A DNA stretch of 64,000 bases from Rufibacter sediminis (GCF_014269285.1 NZ_JACOAF010000003.1:1-64000), one strand, 5' to 3'; shown: positions 8,150 to 16,447, counted from the stretch's first letter. Numbers and translations: made by a program. The notes: generated from the letters alone by a model not told the origin.

Positions 8150-8875
8150 ATGAAAATTATAAGTTTTGCGACCCAAAAAGGAGGGTCAGGAAAATCCACG
8201 TTGACGCTTGTCCTGGCAGCAGCGTTGGCAGTAGACTATAAACTTAAAGTAGCGGTTCTGGATTGTGACTACCAGCAAAGCATCGTGAAAACCCGTGTCC
8301 AGATAGATGAGGAAAGTTTGCAATTGCTAAAAGAGTCGAACCCGGATGCTACCTATCCCTTCGATATTTTCTCTATTGACTTAAATGGAATTTTTGATTT
8401 TGTGGATAACCCGGAAAATGATTACGATTTAGTATTCATTGATGTACCGGGCCGGGCCGATGGCGATGATGTTTTTAATGCGCTTACTGCCTGTGATGCG
8501 GTCATAGTTCCATTAGTTGCTGATTATTTGGATAGGGCAAGCACGGCTGAATTTATGCATATTCTGCAAACGATTAAAACAGAGGCGGATAAGGCGGAAA
8601 TACCCTTTGAGTATTTCGGTATTTCCACGAAGCGCTCTAACAATAAGGAGGAACAGGAAATGGATGATTATGTGGATGCCCTGGGACTAGCACGTTTTAA
8701 ATCCTCCCTTAGCTACCGGGCAGCTTACAAGCGCGCATCTACTCTGTACAGCCTGACAACACCCGCTTATCTGCGCTATGTAGGTGGAGATAAAAATGTC
8801 TCCGAAGAAATACATGCGGTCTGCAATGAATTAATTGAACGCATGGAATTACCCGTAAAATCTGTAACAGAATAG
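8150..8875 (+). CDS. parA: ParA-family partition ATPase
   Basis: Walker-type ATPase that distributes plasmid copies before division. The 241-aa protein starts MKIISFATQKGGSGKSTLTL with the deviant Walker A KGGSGKS at 10-16, then LDCDYQQS (Walker A') and VFIDVPGRA (Walker B). It lacks an N-terminal helix-turn-helix, so it is the short type (Ib-like), or the TraA-like version found in Bacteroidetes conjugative elements. It is followed after 4 bp by its small partner gene. Confidence 0.92.
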   Translation: MKIISFATQKGGSGKSTLTLVLAAALAVDYKLKVAVLDCDYQQSIVKTRVQIDEESLQLLKESNPDATYPFDIFSIDLNGIFDFVDNPENDYDLVFIDVPGRADGDDVFNALTACDAVIVPLVADYLDRASTAEFMHILQTIKTEADKAEIPFEYFGISTKRSNNKEEQEMDDYVDALGLARFKSSLSYRAAYKRASTLYSLTTPAYLRYVGGDKNVSEEIHAVCNELIERMELPVKSVTE

Positions 8876-8879
8876 GAAA

Positions 8880-9437
8880 ATGGCAGAACAAGAAAATAAC
8901 GGCAATAGCCAAAGCGAGAAAAAAGAGGTTAAAAAGCAAGGTGCGCCAAAATTCGGGAAAGCACGCATCGTGGTTTCCCAAGCTTCACGCGAAGCAGCCC
9001 GTTCAAACATGGCCGGGGAAGCGATGGTAAAAAGCATGAAGACGGAAACGGCTCCAGTTGCTGAACCGGAAACACCGACACCGGAAATTACCCCGTTAGT
9101 TGACATAGACTTTAAGGGTGAGAGTAGAGGAGAAGAGCGGACTGAAAATAATTCAGCTACTGAGCCGGTGGATGCCGAGAAGTCTGCCGCTCCAGAAGGA
9201 AAGAAAGCTCGCGCCGCTGCAAGGAAAGCAGCCCCAAGTGCTGAAAATCAGCCAGAGGAAACCAAGAATGTCAGGCTGCTGAGTTCTCTATGGTTGGACG
9301 CAAAATTCAACCTGGTGCAGTTGAATGGAAGTGGTGGCCCATCCAATCTGACAGATTATGCTGAAGAGGCATTCAGATTGTATGAAAAACACCTTCTTAA
9401 AACAGGTAAGATCAACAGATCTCGAACAGATAAATAA
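8880..9437 (+). CDS. Small basic/acidic partner of ParA (TraB/ParB-like position)
   Basis: 185-aa hydrophilic protein. Residues 1-125 are Ala/Glu/Lys-rich and probably disordered; residues 130-180 (KNVRLLSSLWLDAKFNLVQL, then an AEEAFRLYEKHLLKTGK helix) form the only compact-looking domain. By position directly after parA it is the likely centromere-binding partner, analogous to small ParB/ParG proteins or TraB/DUF3408 proteins of Bacteroidetes elements. The role is inferred from synteny; no motif proves it. Confidence 0.6.
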   Translation: MAEQENNGNSQSEKKEVKKQGAPKFGKARIVVSQASREAARSNMAGEAMVKSMKTETAPVAEPETPTPEITPLVDIDFKGESRGEERTENNSATEPVDAEKSAAPEGKKARAAARKAAPSAENQPEETKNVRLLSSLWLDAKFNLVQLNGSGGPSNLTDYAEEAFRLYEKHLLKTGKINRSRTDK

Positions 9438-9511
9438 TCTGCGGTTATAAGTAGTTACCAAACCTGCACTTTTATCCAATTAATGCCCTTATTATATAAC
9501 TTAATTAAGTT

Positions 9512-9550
9512 AAAGCTAGGTTTCATCAGCCAAAAGCTAGGTTCTATCAG
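9512..9550 (+). repeat. Iteron pair (group 1)
   Basis: Two direct copies, AAAGCTAGGTTTCATCAG at 9512-9529 and a one-block variant at 9533-9550, 21 bp apart. Confidence 0.88.
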
Positions 9551-9617
9551 TAAAACCGGGCTTTTCCCTTCCTAATGCTAATTGTTTTAGCGTCTAGTAT
9601 AATAGAAGGTCTCTCTA

Positions 9618-9635
9618 CTGATGAAACCTAGCTTT
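9618..9635 (-). repeat. Inverted iteron
   Basis: Exact AAAGCTAGGTTTCATCAG copy on the minus strand, opposite to all other copies. Inverted copies near iteron origins commonly serve autoregulation or handcuffing. Confidence 0.85.
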
Positions 9636-9861
9636 TAATGTTATTATTTATATTTTTTATGCTTAAAGTACAATCTGCGCGCCCAAACCTCCTACTTTAT
9701 TGGATTTTTTTGTTGCTTTCTTTCCCACTTTTTTTACATCTGCTCCAAACCAAACCTCTAAAAGCCTATTTTTTTTAACTACAAGTTTGTAGTATTTATG
9801 TTATTTGTTTAGTATTTGCAGGAGCCATAAGAGATTGGTTCCCTGCTCATTAAGCGTACTT

Positions 9862-9976
9862 AAAGCTAGGTTTTATCCGTTTAAAGCAAGGTTTCATCAG
9901 TCAAAAGCTAGGTTTGATAGGTGAGAAGCAAGGTTTGATAAGCGGAAAAGCAAGGTTTCATCAGTCAAAAGCTAGT
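9862..9976 (+). repeat. Tandem iteron array (group 2), five full copies plus a half copy
   Basis: Copies start at 9862, 9883, 9904, 9925 and 9947 with a truncated one at 9968 (AAAGCTAG), so the period is 21-22 bp, two helical turns. Consensus AAAGC[T/A]AGGTTT[C/G]AT[C/A][A/G]G. It abuts the rep promoter, so Rep binding should also repress its own gene. Confidence 0.92.
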
Positions 9977-9990
9977 AGAGTTTTAGAAAG

Positions 9991-10020
9991 TTGCTTTTCC
10001 TTATAAATTTTCTATATTTG
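9991..10020 (+). promoter_or_regulatory. Rep promoter of Bacteroidetes type
   Basis: TATATTTG at 10013-10020 fits the Bacteroidetes -7 consensus TAnnTTTG, with TTGC at 9991-9994 about 19 bp upstream as the -33 element. The start codon chosen for rep (10054) lies 33 bp downstream. Confidence 0.65.
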
Positions 10021-10053
10021 ACCGAAAGTTGTGCAATTACTAGTTGGTGGACA

Positions 10054-10995
10054 ATGGCAAAAGGGGTAACAGAGGCAAAAGAACCGCATAAATTGGAAAT
10101 TAGGCAACATAACGCTATTACAACGGCGCGTTATGAGATGTCAGCTATAGAGATGGATATTTCGTTTTTCCTTCTTTCCAAACTGCGTGCCGATGACAAA
10201 CCTGGTACAAAATACCAAATTTCTGTGAGGGAATTGCAGGAAGTCACTGGAAGACAATGGCACCATGGCCAATTTCTGGAGGCGACATCTGCACTTAGGA
10301 GCCGGGAATATGTCTTTGAGGATAATAAAACCGTTTTACAGGTGGGGTTATTGGCTTCTGCCTTGCATAGAAAAGGGGAGGGGTTGATTGAACTTGAAAT
10401 CTCTGAGAACATAAGGCCGTACCTGATAGACTTAAAGAACAACTTTACCAGCTTTCAGCTCCAGGCGGCCTTTATGCTACCCAGCAAGTGGGCTAAACGC
10501 ATCTATCAGATTGCAAGTCAATGGAAGGACATCGGAGAAACCAAGATATACTCCATAGATGATTTAAAGGTAATCTTGCACCTAAAAGACCCCAAAAACA
10601 AGGAAAAGGAGCAATATTCATCCATCTCCTTGTTTAAAAAGAACGTTCTCGATATTGCTGTGGAGCAAATCAATAAATTCACCGACCTGAGAATAAGCTA
10701 TGTGTTGACGAAAAGAGGCCGGGTTTTCACGCATATCCGGTTCTACGTGAACAAACAGACGATTCAGCAATTACCGTTAGCTTTCGATTTGCCAACCGAA
10801 GATGTAAGGAGACAGAATGCCCGGACTATCCTGGACGATTTAAATATTATCGAAGAGAAACTGGTTAATAGAATCTTGCAGGACGAGAATTTACTGAACA
10901 AGCTTTTCCAGTTCAACTATAAATTGAAAACTGACAAAATTAAAGCCACATCCAATCCCGGGGGATTATTCCTAAAAATTGCTGGTTTGGTCTAA
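10054..10995 (+). CDS. Plasmid replication initiator protein, Rep_3 family
   Basis: Iteron-binding initiator that opens oriV and recruits the host replisome. The 313-aa protein shows the tandem winged-helix layout: IRQHNAITTARYEMSAIEMD (early WH1), LQEVTGR, then LPSKWAKRIYQIASQWKDIG and the IYSIDDLKVIL ... LKKNVLDIAVEQINKFTDL WH2 region. ATG 10054 (MAKGVTEAKEPHKLE) is preferred over an earlier ATG at 9991, because the latter lies within the promoter. Iterons lie on both sides and one overlaps the stop codon. Confidence 0.92.
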   Translation: MAKGVTEAKEPHKLEIRQHNAITTARYEMSAIEMDISFFLLSKLRADDKPGTKYQISVRELQEVTGRQWHHGQFLEATSALRSREYVFEDNKTVLQVGLLASALHRKGEGLIELEISENIRPYLIDLKNNFTSFQLQAAFMLPSKWAKRIYQIASQWKDIGETKIYSIDDLKVILHLKDPKNKEKEQYSSISLFKKNVLDIAVEQINKFTDLRISYVLTKRGRVFTHIRFYVNKQTIQQLPLAFDLPTEDVRRQNARTILDDLNIIEEKLVNRILQDENLLNKLFQFNYKLKTDKIKATSNPGGLFLKIAGLV

Positions 10996-11012
10996 AAGCT
11001 AGGTTTCATCAG
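10995..11012 (+). repeat. Iteron downstream of rep
   Basis: Exact AAAGCTAGGTTTCATCAG beginning at the last base of the rep stop codon, in the same orientation as the upstream array. Confidence 0.85.
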
Positions 11013-11327
11013 TCAAAAAATATGCGCATTGGTAAATTAGCAACGGCCAGGGTACAGAATTTACAAAGTACAGGAATTATAAATTTTGACCGTCCCGCCC
11101 TCCGGGCGGTCAATGGCAGCTGCTTTTTGCAATTGCAGACTGCCAAGGCCAAAAAATGAGAAATTGTTTCTCACAAAATAAACATAGGTTTTACTGGATG
11201 TAAAAGAAGGCCAAAAAAGGGGGTATTTTTTGTTATTTTATGTATCTATTAATATACATTAACGTATATTATAATATACATAGAATAGCAATTGCAAATC
11301 ATCATTCACCTTTAAACCTAGGAAACC
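11013..11327. other. Intergenic region with hairpins and TATAC-type palindromes
   Basis: It holds CCGCCC/GGGCGG (11095-11109, 3-nt loop), TGAGAAA/TTTCTCA (11157-11173, 3-nt loop), and just before the DUF932 gene repeated ATGTAT/ATACAT words (about 11239-11281) that could form an operator. No gene was seen. Confidence 0.5.
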
Positions 11328-12314
11328 ATGTCAACTCAAAGCACAAACCTCGATAAAGCTACTTCATGGGACAACATCTGTTTTCCGGTAAAAGAAGAAA
11401 AATTGCAAAGCCTTTTGCCTGACAACTACAATCTGCTGCCGTCGGACAGGCAACGGGCTATCGTCGGTACTATGCCGGACGGTACACAGCATATATTTGC
11501 CCTGCAAAGCGATGAATATACGCTGATTCCTAATCAGCTTCTGCGCTCGGTGGTGGACAGCGTGGCAAAAGATTACACGGTTGATGCCCGATATTCAACC
11601 CGTGGGGATTTCAGCATTAATGTTATCCTTCCTGACAGCCTGAAGGTGGGCAATGAGCGGATATATAAGAACTTAATTATAAACAATTCATATACTGGCA
11701 AAAGCCCTTTCAATATCCAAGGTTCGTCCATTGAATCAACGAACGAAGAAAAAGTAAAGGTTTCCTATTATCGGCAAATATGTTCCAATGGCCTGATGGG
11801 CTGGGCAGATGAATTTATGTCCTTTGAAGAATATTTTAGCTGGCTGGCCAATGGTCAACCTAAGAAATACCTGGATGCTTTAAAGGAAAAAGTAGAACAC
11901 GTGAACATTGAGAGGATTAGAAAAGAAGAAAGAATCCTAGCGGAAACATTCCATCACAAAGGGCTGAACCTGGAAATATTCAGGGAACATTTAACTAAAA
12001 TTCTGCGGAACTTCATAGCGCAGAAAGATTCAGTTACCGGCACGGTATACAATAAACTGGTAGGGGTGGCCATGCCTACCGATGCCGACATTCAAAAAGT
12101 TATTACCGAAGCCGGTTTACCAAAGAAGCTGGCCGCCCTGGCCGTGGAGCGGTTAAGGTTTGAGGAAAAGGAATTGGAAACCGAAGCGAATCTATGGTTG
12201 GTTTACAATGCTGCGAACTTTGCCCTTTTTAACGGAAAATCTGCCTTAACCATAAACGAACGCTTCAAAGCTGACCAGAAGGCTTTTAATAATATTGCGG
12301 CAATGGCTTTATAA
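11328..12314 (+). CDS. DUF932-like plasmid/phage protein
   Basis: 328-aa soluble protein resembling the DUF932 (phage/plasmid-like, LGT-associated) family: PDGTQHIFALQSDEYTLIPN near the N-terminus, then a SYTGKSPFNI segment and YRQICSNGLMGWADEF in the middle, the usual conserved blocks. Its molecular role is not established; such genes are typical passengers of mobile elements next to replication or transfer genes. It stands alone, with its own upstream palindromic region and a terminator immediately after. Confidence 0.65.
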   Translation: MSTQSTNLDKATSWDNICFPVKEEKLQSLLPDNYNLLPSDRQRAIVGTMPDGTQHIFALQSDEYTLIPNQLLRSVVDSVAKDYTVDARYSTRGDFSINVILPDSLKVGNERIYKNLIINNSYTGKSPFNIQGSSIESTNEEKVKVSYYRQICSNGLMGWADEFMSFEEYFSWLANGQPKKYLDALKEKVEHVNIERIRKEERILAETFHHKGLNLEIFREHLTKILRNFIAQKDSVTGTVYNKLVGVAMPTDADIQKVITEAGLPKKLAALAVERLRFEEKELETEANLWLVYNAANFALFNGKSALTINERFKADQKAFNNIAAMAL

Positions 12315-12332
12315 CTAAAAAGAAATTCACAG

Positions 12333-12371
12333 AAATAGGTGGGGCCAAGAAATCCTCACCTATTTTTTTGC
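12333..12371 (+). terminator. Rho-independent terminator after the DUF932 gene
   Basis: Stem AAATAGGTG / CACCTATTT followed by a T run, 18 bp after the stop. Confidence 0.8.
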
Positions 12372-12442
12372 CTAATTGGGAAGGGCGCTTTTGCAATCGC
12401 AAGATTTTTCAAACCATTTTTTCCCCTACCGCCCAACTCTTT

Positions 12443-12483
12443 GCAAATGGTGGGTTCGCTTTATCTGCGAACCCACCATTTGC
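12443..12483. repeat. Hairpin 1 of the cluster
   Basis: Perfect 17-bp stem (GCAAATGGTGGGTTCGC and its complement) with a 7-nt loop. Its inner part recurs in hairpin 3. Confidence 0.92.
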
Positions 12484-12515
12484 TTTCTTCTTCCTTTCTG
12501 GAAGTGGGGGAGGGG

Positions 12516-12584
12516 CGCTGTATGCAGCGGGATGCGGGTCCATGGAGTAAAACGGAATGGTTCCGCATCCCGCTGCATAAAGCG
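12516..12584. repeat. Hairpin 2 of the cluster
   Basis: Perfect 17-bp stem TATGCAGCGGGATGCGG (12521-12537) with 12563-12579, extended by CGCT/AGCG after one mismatch; 25-nt loop. Confidence 0.9.
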
Positions 12585-12635
12585 TACCCGGCTTCTTCAA
12601 TAACCCCCTTCCGGCCTTAGCCGGTGTACCATCCG

Positions 12636-12670
12636 TATGGTGGGTTCGCCTTTTCTGCGAACCGGCCATA
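12636..12670. repeat. Hairpin 3 of the cluster
   Basis: Stem TATGG-N2-GGTTCGC / GCGAACC-N2-CCATA with a 7-nt loop; a diverged relative of hairpin 1 sharing TGGTGGGTTCGC and TCTGCGAACC. Confidence 0.85.
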
Positions 12671-12701
12671 CCCCATTTTCAAGGCTCATGGGTATAGGGT
12701 A

Positions 12702-12776
12702 GGGGAGTACGGTGTAAGTTAGGGCTGCAGGTGAAGGGCAACGGAGCCAGCAGCCCTAACTTACACGGTGCTCCCC
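12702..12776. repeat. Hairpin 4 of the cluster
   Basis: 27-bp stem, 25 pairs matched (12702-12728 with 12750-12776; core GGTGTAAGTTAGGGCTGC), 21-nt loop. The strongest fold in the cluster. Confidence 0.9.
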
Positions 12777-12807
12777 GGTTTTCCGGAAGAACCCGCGTTA
12801 GGGATAC

Positions 12808-12860
12808 CGGCCACTTGTCCGCATAAAACTGGATTTTTCAGCCAGTTTTATAGGTGGCCG
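12808..12860. repeat. Hairpin 5 of the cluster
   Basis: Outer stem CGGCCAC/GTGGCCG and inner 10-bp stem ATAAAACTGG/CCAGTTTTAT (12823-12851) separated by an internal loop. Confidence 0.82.
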
Positions 12861-13010
12861 CCGTAGGGGAGTAGCCCGGCCGCCAGGCAACGCCCAAGAT
12901 ATTGATTAATCCTTAAAATACTCAAACTGCCACGACAGGCATTTTTTTAAAGGGCGGTAGGGGAAAAGTAATTTGGGGATATTCTCCTCTATCTCGATGG
13001 ACCTAAATTA

Positions 13011-13041
13011 AAAAGCCTCTCTAGATTTAGAAAAGGCTTTT
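13011..13041 (-). terminator. Terminator of the TOPRIM gene
   Basis: Stem AAAAGCCT/AGGCTTTT just past the stop of the minus-strand gene at 13096; U-rich flank on the minus strand. Confidence 0.65.
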
Positions 13042-13095
13042 AGAATGACATGGTTTTCGTTATTTGATACGGCTTAATAAATCTAACCAGGTTTA

Positions 13096-15027
13096 CTACC
13101 TCGTTATTTCTTGCTGGGAGAGCCTATGGTTCTCTACTTTTCCCGCTATCTCCCGTCTTTCGGCACGGTCTGAATGATGCTCAACCACATCATTCCCTTT
13201 TTGGTTACCTATTGCGTCCAAAGTCTTGGATATCCTGCCTATTTCCGGGTCATCCGTCCGGTAGGCAACTTTCATTTCTGAGTGCCTCAGGCCATTAGTG
13301 GACGTACTCTGAATATCGCCCACCTTTGCCCCACTCCGTTCCACCGTATCTTTCACAGCTTCTGCCTGGCCTTTCACACCCGTCCCCTTATCTTTTTCCT
13401 CCACTTTAATGATTAACTCCTTTTCAGAACCAGGCCCAGCCAATTGTTCCTTAGCCGGTAACAGCTGACCAGCATCCGTTTTGGCCGGAACCACACTTGA
13501 TGTTTCAAGAGTTGTTTTACCCTGTTGGCCTTCTTTAGGCTGCTGCACTTGCAGGAGGTGCTGGGCTTGTTCCAGGCGTTGGGATTCCGCTCGAAGCTGT
13601 TCTTTCTGTAGCCGCTGCGCCTCACGCTCCCGCTCATCTTGCGCGGCCTGTGCCTGGATCTCTGAAGTGCTTAACCCCTGACTAGCTAGTTCCAAATCAC
13701 GGTTATAATCTTTTGCGATTGGATATTCTACCCGGATGAAATTTACCGGGTGCCGTTCCTGCTCGGGGCGAAGTTGCTCGCGTTGCCGGTAGAGCTCCTG
13801 GCTGATTACTTCCAGTTGGGCCGTATCGGCCTTGGCTACGCTAAGCTTTATGACCGTTTCCTTTTCGGTCGAGCGTTGCACCTTCATTTCAATACTCGGC
13901 TCTTCCTGTACCGAATTGATACGGTCCACCTGGCGGGTTAGATAGTTGACGCGTTCGGCCCCTTCCTGGCTGTTTTCATGATGGTACTCCACCCGCAAAT
14001 TAGCATGGTACCTCCCGGCGGTAGCGTGCCATTGCACCGGGCGGCTGGCCTCAGGGTAAGCCTCCTGACTGGCCAATTCCTTGAATGGTCGGGCAGGCTG
14101 CAGATCATTCAGGTAATTGATATTGAACCTTCTTCCCCCCACATCCCTATCATCGGCCAGTATTACCTCCTGGGGGTTTTGCTTATCGATGACTCGTTGG
14201 ATCAAAGCCGTCTGTCTTTCGGTTACAGTTCCGGCTGTGGCAATGTACATGGTATTCTTACCGTCATTCTTCAGTTGGTGGTAACTCATGGAATCGATGG
14301 CGCTTTCATTCAGAACCAGCCTTTCAATAGGAGTTCCTTTGCCCTGGGTGGGGTGAGAAACCCAAATGCCATCCTTGGGTAGCTCCAGCAGGTTTTTATA
14401 GCCGGTGTTCTTCTGTTCCACACTGGCCAGTCCATGCTCATTGTAAAGGGGAAAGGCGGTATTCCGAAATCCGTGTTCGTTTTTCTCGGTCGTGAATACC
14501 CGTCCTTGAAAGGCTGGGCTGTCCAGGGTTTCGTCTGTGAGGGAGCGGCTGTAGAGGTAAGTCCGATCAGTTAACTCTCTTTTCACGCCTAATACCTCTG
14601 AAATCAGTCTGGTTCTTTTTTCTTCCTCTATTTGCGCTTCAGTGGCTGTTTCCCCCTGCTCCTTTGGCTTTCCCTCCAGCCGAGCTGGAACAAGAGCTGT
14701 AGCATAGGCTTTTTGTGGCTCTGGGTATTCATTCAGGTATTCGCGCAGGTGTTGCCGTACTTCCCCCAGGTTTTTATGCTGCCTGGTTTTCACGAAATCG
14801 ATGATGGTACCTTTATCGCGGTCATCACCTGGGTTGAAATACACCTGCTTATCGTCTTTCCTGCTAACGATAATATGCTCCTCGCCATTTTCCAGGTGCT
14901 GCCAATCGTTGCGCTTTCCCTGCGCCTTGATCTGATAACCTTGCCTCTGGGCATATTCCCCTAAGTCTATCCGTTCCTTAAACCGCTCTAGTTCCTGCGG
15001 GTCATTCTCCAAAACTTGTCGTTCCAT
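13096..15027 (-). CDS. TOPRIM/DUF3991-type plasmid primase-like protein
   Basis: 643-aa protein. Residues 20-85 (LGEYAQRQGYQIKAQGKRND ... GTIIDFVKTR) resemble the N-terminal module paired with TOPRIM in DUF3991 proteins. Residues 235-300 form a TOPRIM domain with the conserved Glu in VLNESAIDSMS (E241) and the DxD-like acidic motif in ILADDRDVGGRRF (292-295). Residues 430-643 are Gln/Glu-rich and coiled-coil-like. A role in priming the transferred strand or in plasmid replication is inferred; it is monocistronic and preceded by a 20-bp palindrome. Confidence 0.78.
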   Translation of the reverse strand: MERQVLENDPQELERFKERIDLGEYAQRQGYQIKAQGKRNDWQHLENGEEHIIVSRKDDKQVYFNPGDDRDKGTIIDFVKTRQHKNLGEVRQHLREYLNEYPEPQKAYATALVPARLEGKPKEQGETATEAQIEEEKRTRLISEVLGVKRELTDRTYLYSRSLTDETLDSPAFQGRVFTTEKNEHGFRNTAFPLYNEHGLASVEQKNTGYKNLLELPKDGIWVSHPTQGKGTPIERLVLNESAIDSMSYHQLKNDGKNTMYIATAGTVTERQTALIQRVIDKQNPQEVILADDRDVGGRRFNINYLNDLQPARPFKELASQEAYPEASRPVQWHATAGRYHANLRVEYHHENSQEGAERVNYLTRQVDRINSVQEEPSIEMKVQRSTEKETVIKLSVAKADTAQLEVISQELYRQREQLRPEQERHPVNFIRVEYPIAKDYNRDLELASQGLSTSEIQAQAAQDEREREAQRLQKEQLRAESQRLEQAQHLLQVQQPKEGQQGKTTLETSSVVPAKTDAGQLLPAKEQLAGPGSEKELIIKVEEKDKGTGVKGQAEAVKDTVERSGAKVGDIQSTSTNGLRHSEMKVAYRTDDPEIGRISKTLDAIGNQKGNDVVEHHSDRAERREIAGKVENHRLSQQEITR

Positions 15028-15062
15028 GCTTGTATGAGCTTTAGATTATCCATAAAATACAA

Positions 15063-15082
15063 ATAGCGGGTAAACCCGCTAT
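15063..15082. promoter_or_regulatory. Palindromic operator candidate upstream of the TOPRIM gene
   Basis: ATAGCGGGT and ACCCGCTAT separated by AA, 36-55 bp upstream of the start at 15027 and downstream of the small gene 15113-15493. The two-base spacer makes a protein-binding dyad more likely than a terminator. Confidence 0.5.
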
Positions 15083-15112
15083 ACTTTCCAATATGAATAC
15101 CCTTCCCAGGCT

Positions 15113-15493
15113 TTAGTGGGGTGGGGACTTTGTCAAGCTATCAATATAGGCGAGCTGCTCTTTAAACTTACCTAGCTCCTCCTTACCCGGGAAGAGGAAT
15201 AGATAACGGTCTTCTTCACCGTTGGATAAAGGGTTTCGGGAAGCAGTAGTTTCAAATGAAAGTGCTGCCAAAATCCTTTGCAAGAGAAGGTGTTCCTTTC
15301 TCTTCAGGGTACTGTTCTTAAGATTCACGACAGTGGTATAGGGAAATAAATATTGCTTACAGAAAGCCTTTACCTGCCCATGCCCTAAGAGCTTTAACCG
15401 GTATTGAATATAGCGTAGTACATCTGCATATAATACAAACAGGCTAGGGTCCGGAAACCCTAAAGGTTGAACGGCTTCGGTTATAGGCACCAT
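15113..15493 (-). CDS. Small protein of unknown family, possible DNA-binding regulator
   Basis: 126-aa protein not assigned to a family. Its centre (VKAFCKQYLFPYTTVVNLKN, then TLKRKEHLLLQRILAALSFE) has the length and hydrophobic spacing of a helix-turn-helix seen in small plasmid regulators; the C-terminus is Pro-rich (SPPH). It lies upstream of the TOPRIM gene in the same direction, separated by the palindrome at 15063-15082, and is divergent from the tra operon. A regulator of either is a guess. Confidence 0.45.
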   Translation of the reverse strand: MVPITEAVQPLGFPDPSLFVLYADVLRYIQYRLKLLGHGQVKAFCKQYLFPYTTVVNLKNSTLKRKEHLLLQRILAALSFETTASRNPLSNGEEDRYLFLFPGKEELGKFKEQLAYIDSLTKSPPH

Positions 15494-15772
15494 TAAGAAC
15501 TATTTCAATTGTTAACCTAAGAGCGCTTCTATGCTATGGGGGTTAGCAATTGCATCCTTATTATAGATACCTACAATATATATTATATTTTTTTACAAAC
15601 TAAATAATTCCCTCAAAATCACACCACTACAACTATTGAATAACTATGTGCCAATTAACGGATAACGTTTTCTAGGGTTTCTGCCTTTTATATTATTATA
15701 AAATAACTTGTTACTAACTTTTGAATACTTTTTGTATAACTATCTAATTATTTTACCGTTCAAGGGAGAAAT

Positions 15773-16447
15773 ATGTCGCAGGAGACCTTCATTATTGGTT
15801 TAGTGCTAATTCCAATGTTATTGTTGGTGGCCTTGCTCTTGTGGCGGTTTTATGGAAATGGTAAAGAGACACGGAAAACGATAAGGAAATCAAGAACCGG
15901 TAATTATAGGCCACTCAGAACGTATCGATATGAAGTCCGGGATTTTGTAACAACGGTGGATGGATATCAGGAAACTGACCCCGGATCTTCGGGCACGTTA
16001 CTGGATGAATTATTAAGTGAGGAAGAATACCTAGATGATATAAGCATGGCGGAAACGCCTGTTGGTTGCGATGATAGCCGTGATACCCCATATACCGATT
16101 CCGGAATCAGTCCGAGCACTGCCACGGAACATACTGACTCTTTTGCGGCTGGCGGTAAGGAGGAAAGCTCAATGCCTGATGGGAGAAAGACCTTTACCCA
16201 TGATGTATTTCCGGAGATTGGGCAAAGCGATAGCCCTGCCCAATCTCTTTACGACAACCCCCTTACGGCACCAGCCCCGACTGACAACGATAAAAAGAAC
16301 AGGGAAGCCGAAATCGCCTTGAAAAGGCGGAGGAGAGCGGAATTGAAAAATAACGCTTCGGCTGCCCAATCCGGTTTCAGCGCATTGTTTTCACCGGAAT
16401 CACCGGTTAAAAATGCAGCAGCCGGCTCAACTGCTGACAGTGAATAA
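15773..16447 (+). CDS. Membrane-anchored protein of unknown function at the head of the tra operon
   Basis: 224 aa with one N-terminal membrane helix (FIIGLVLIPMLLLVALLLW, about 6-24) and a long hydrophilic, probably disordered cytoplasmic part rich in Ser/Asp/Glu. No domain was recognised. It occupies the place of TraC/TraD-like genes before traE in Bacteroidetes elements, so a transfer role is likely by position. The coding sequence contains an 11-bp inverted repeat (GAGATTGGGCA 16214-16224 with 16237-16247). Confidence 0.55.
   Translation: MSQETFIIGLVLIPMLLLVALLLWRFYGNGKETRKTIRKSRTGNYRPLRTYRYEVRDFVTTVDGYQETDPGSSGTLLDELLSEEEYLDDISMAETPVGCDDSRDTPYTDSGISPSTATEHTDSFAAGGKEESSMPDGRKTFTHDVFPEIGQSDSPAQSLYDNPLTAPAPTDNDKKNREAEIALKRRRRAELKNNASAAQSGFSALFSPESPVKNAAAGSTADSE

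Larger units (their letters stand above)
9438..10053. other. Iteron-bearing replication origin region
   Basis: A 615-bp gene-free region with iterated 18-bp sequences in two groups and an AT-rich tract between them (about 9636-9800), ending at the rep promoter. The combination of direct repeats at helical spacing, AT-rich DNA and an adjacent Rep_3 gene is the normal make-up of an iteron origin (oriV). Confidence 0.8.
12419..12967. repeat. Hairpin cluster bounded by a 16-bp inverted repeat
   Basis: TTTTCCCCTACCGCCC at 12419-12434 is the exact reverse complement of 12952-12967. Between them, with no credible gene, lie five consecutive large stem-loops (listed separately). The layout suggests a discrete unit: a MITE-like element, a structured RNA, or a single-strand signal such as an ssDNA promoter, priming site or leading-region element of the plasmid. 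It lies between DUF932 and the TOPRIM primase-like gene. Confidence 0.7.

Noticed and set aside
9862-9976. Regular 21-22 bp repeats that could be taken for a CRISPR array
   Set aside because: The period leaves only 3-4 bp between repeats, there are no unique spacers or cas genes, and the array abuts a Rep_3 gene; they are iterons.
12339-12669. Several overlapping small open frames on both strands in the hairpin cluster
   Set aside because: They are by-products of the palindromes, mirror each other across strands and have no protein-like composition or start context.
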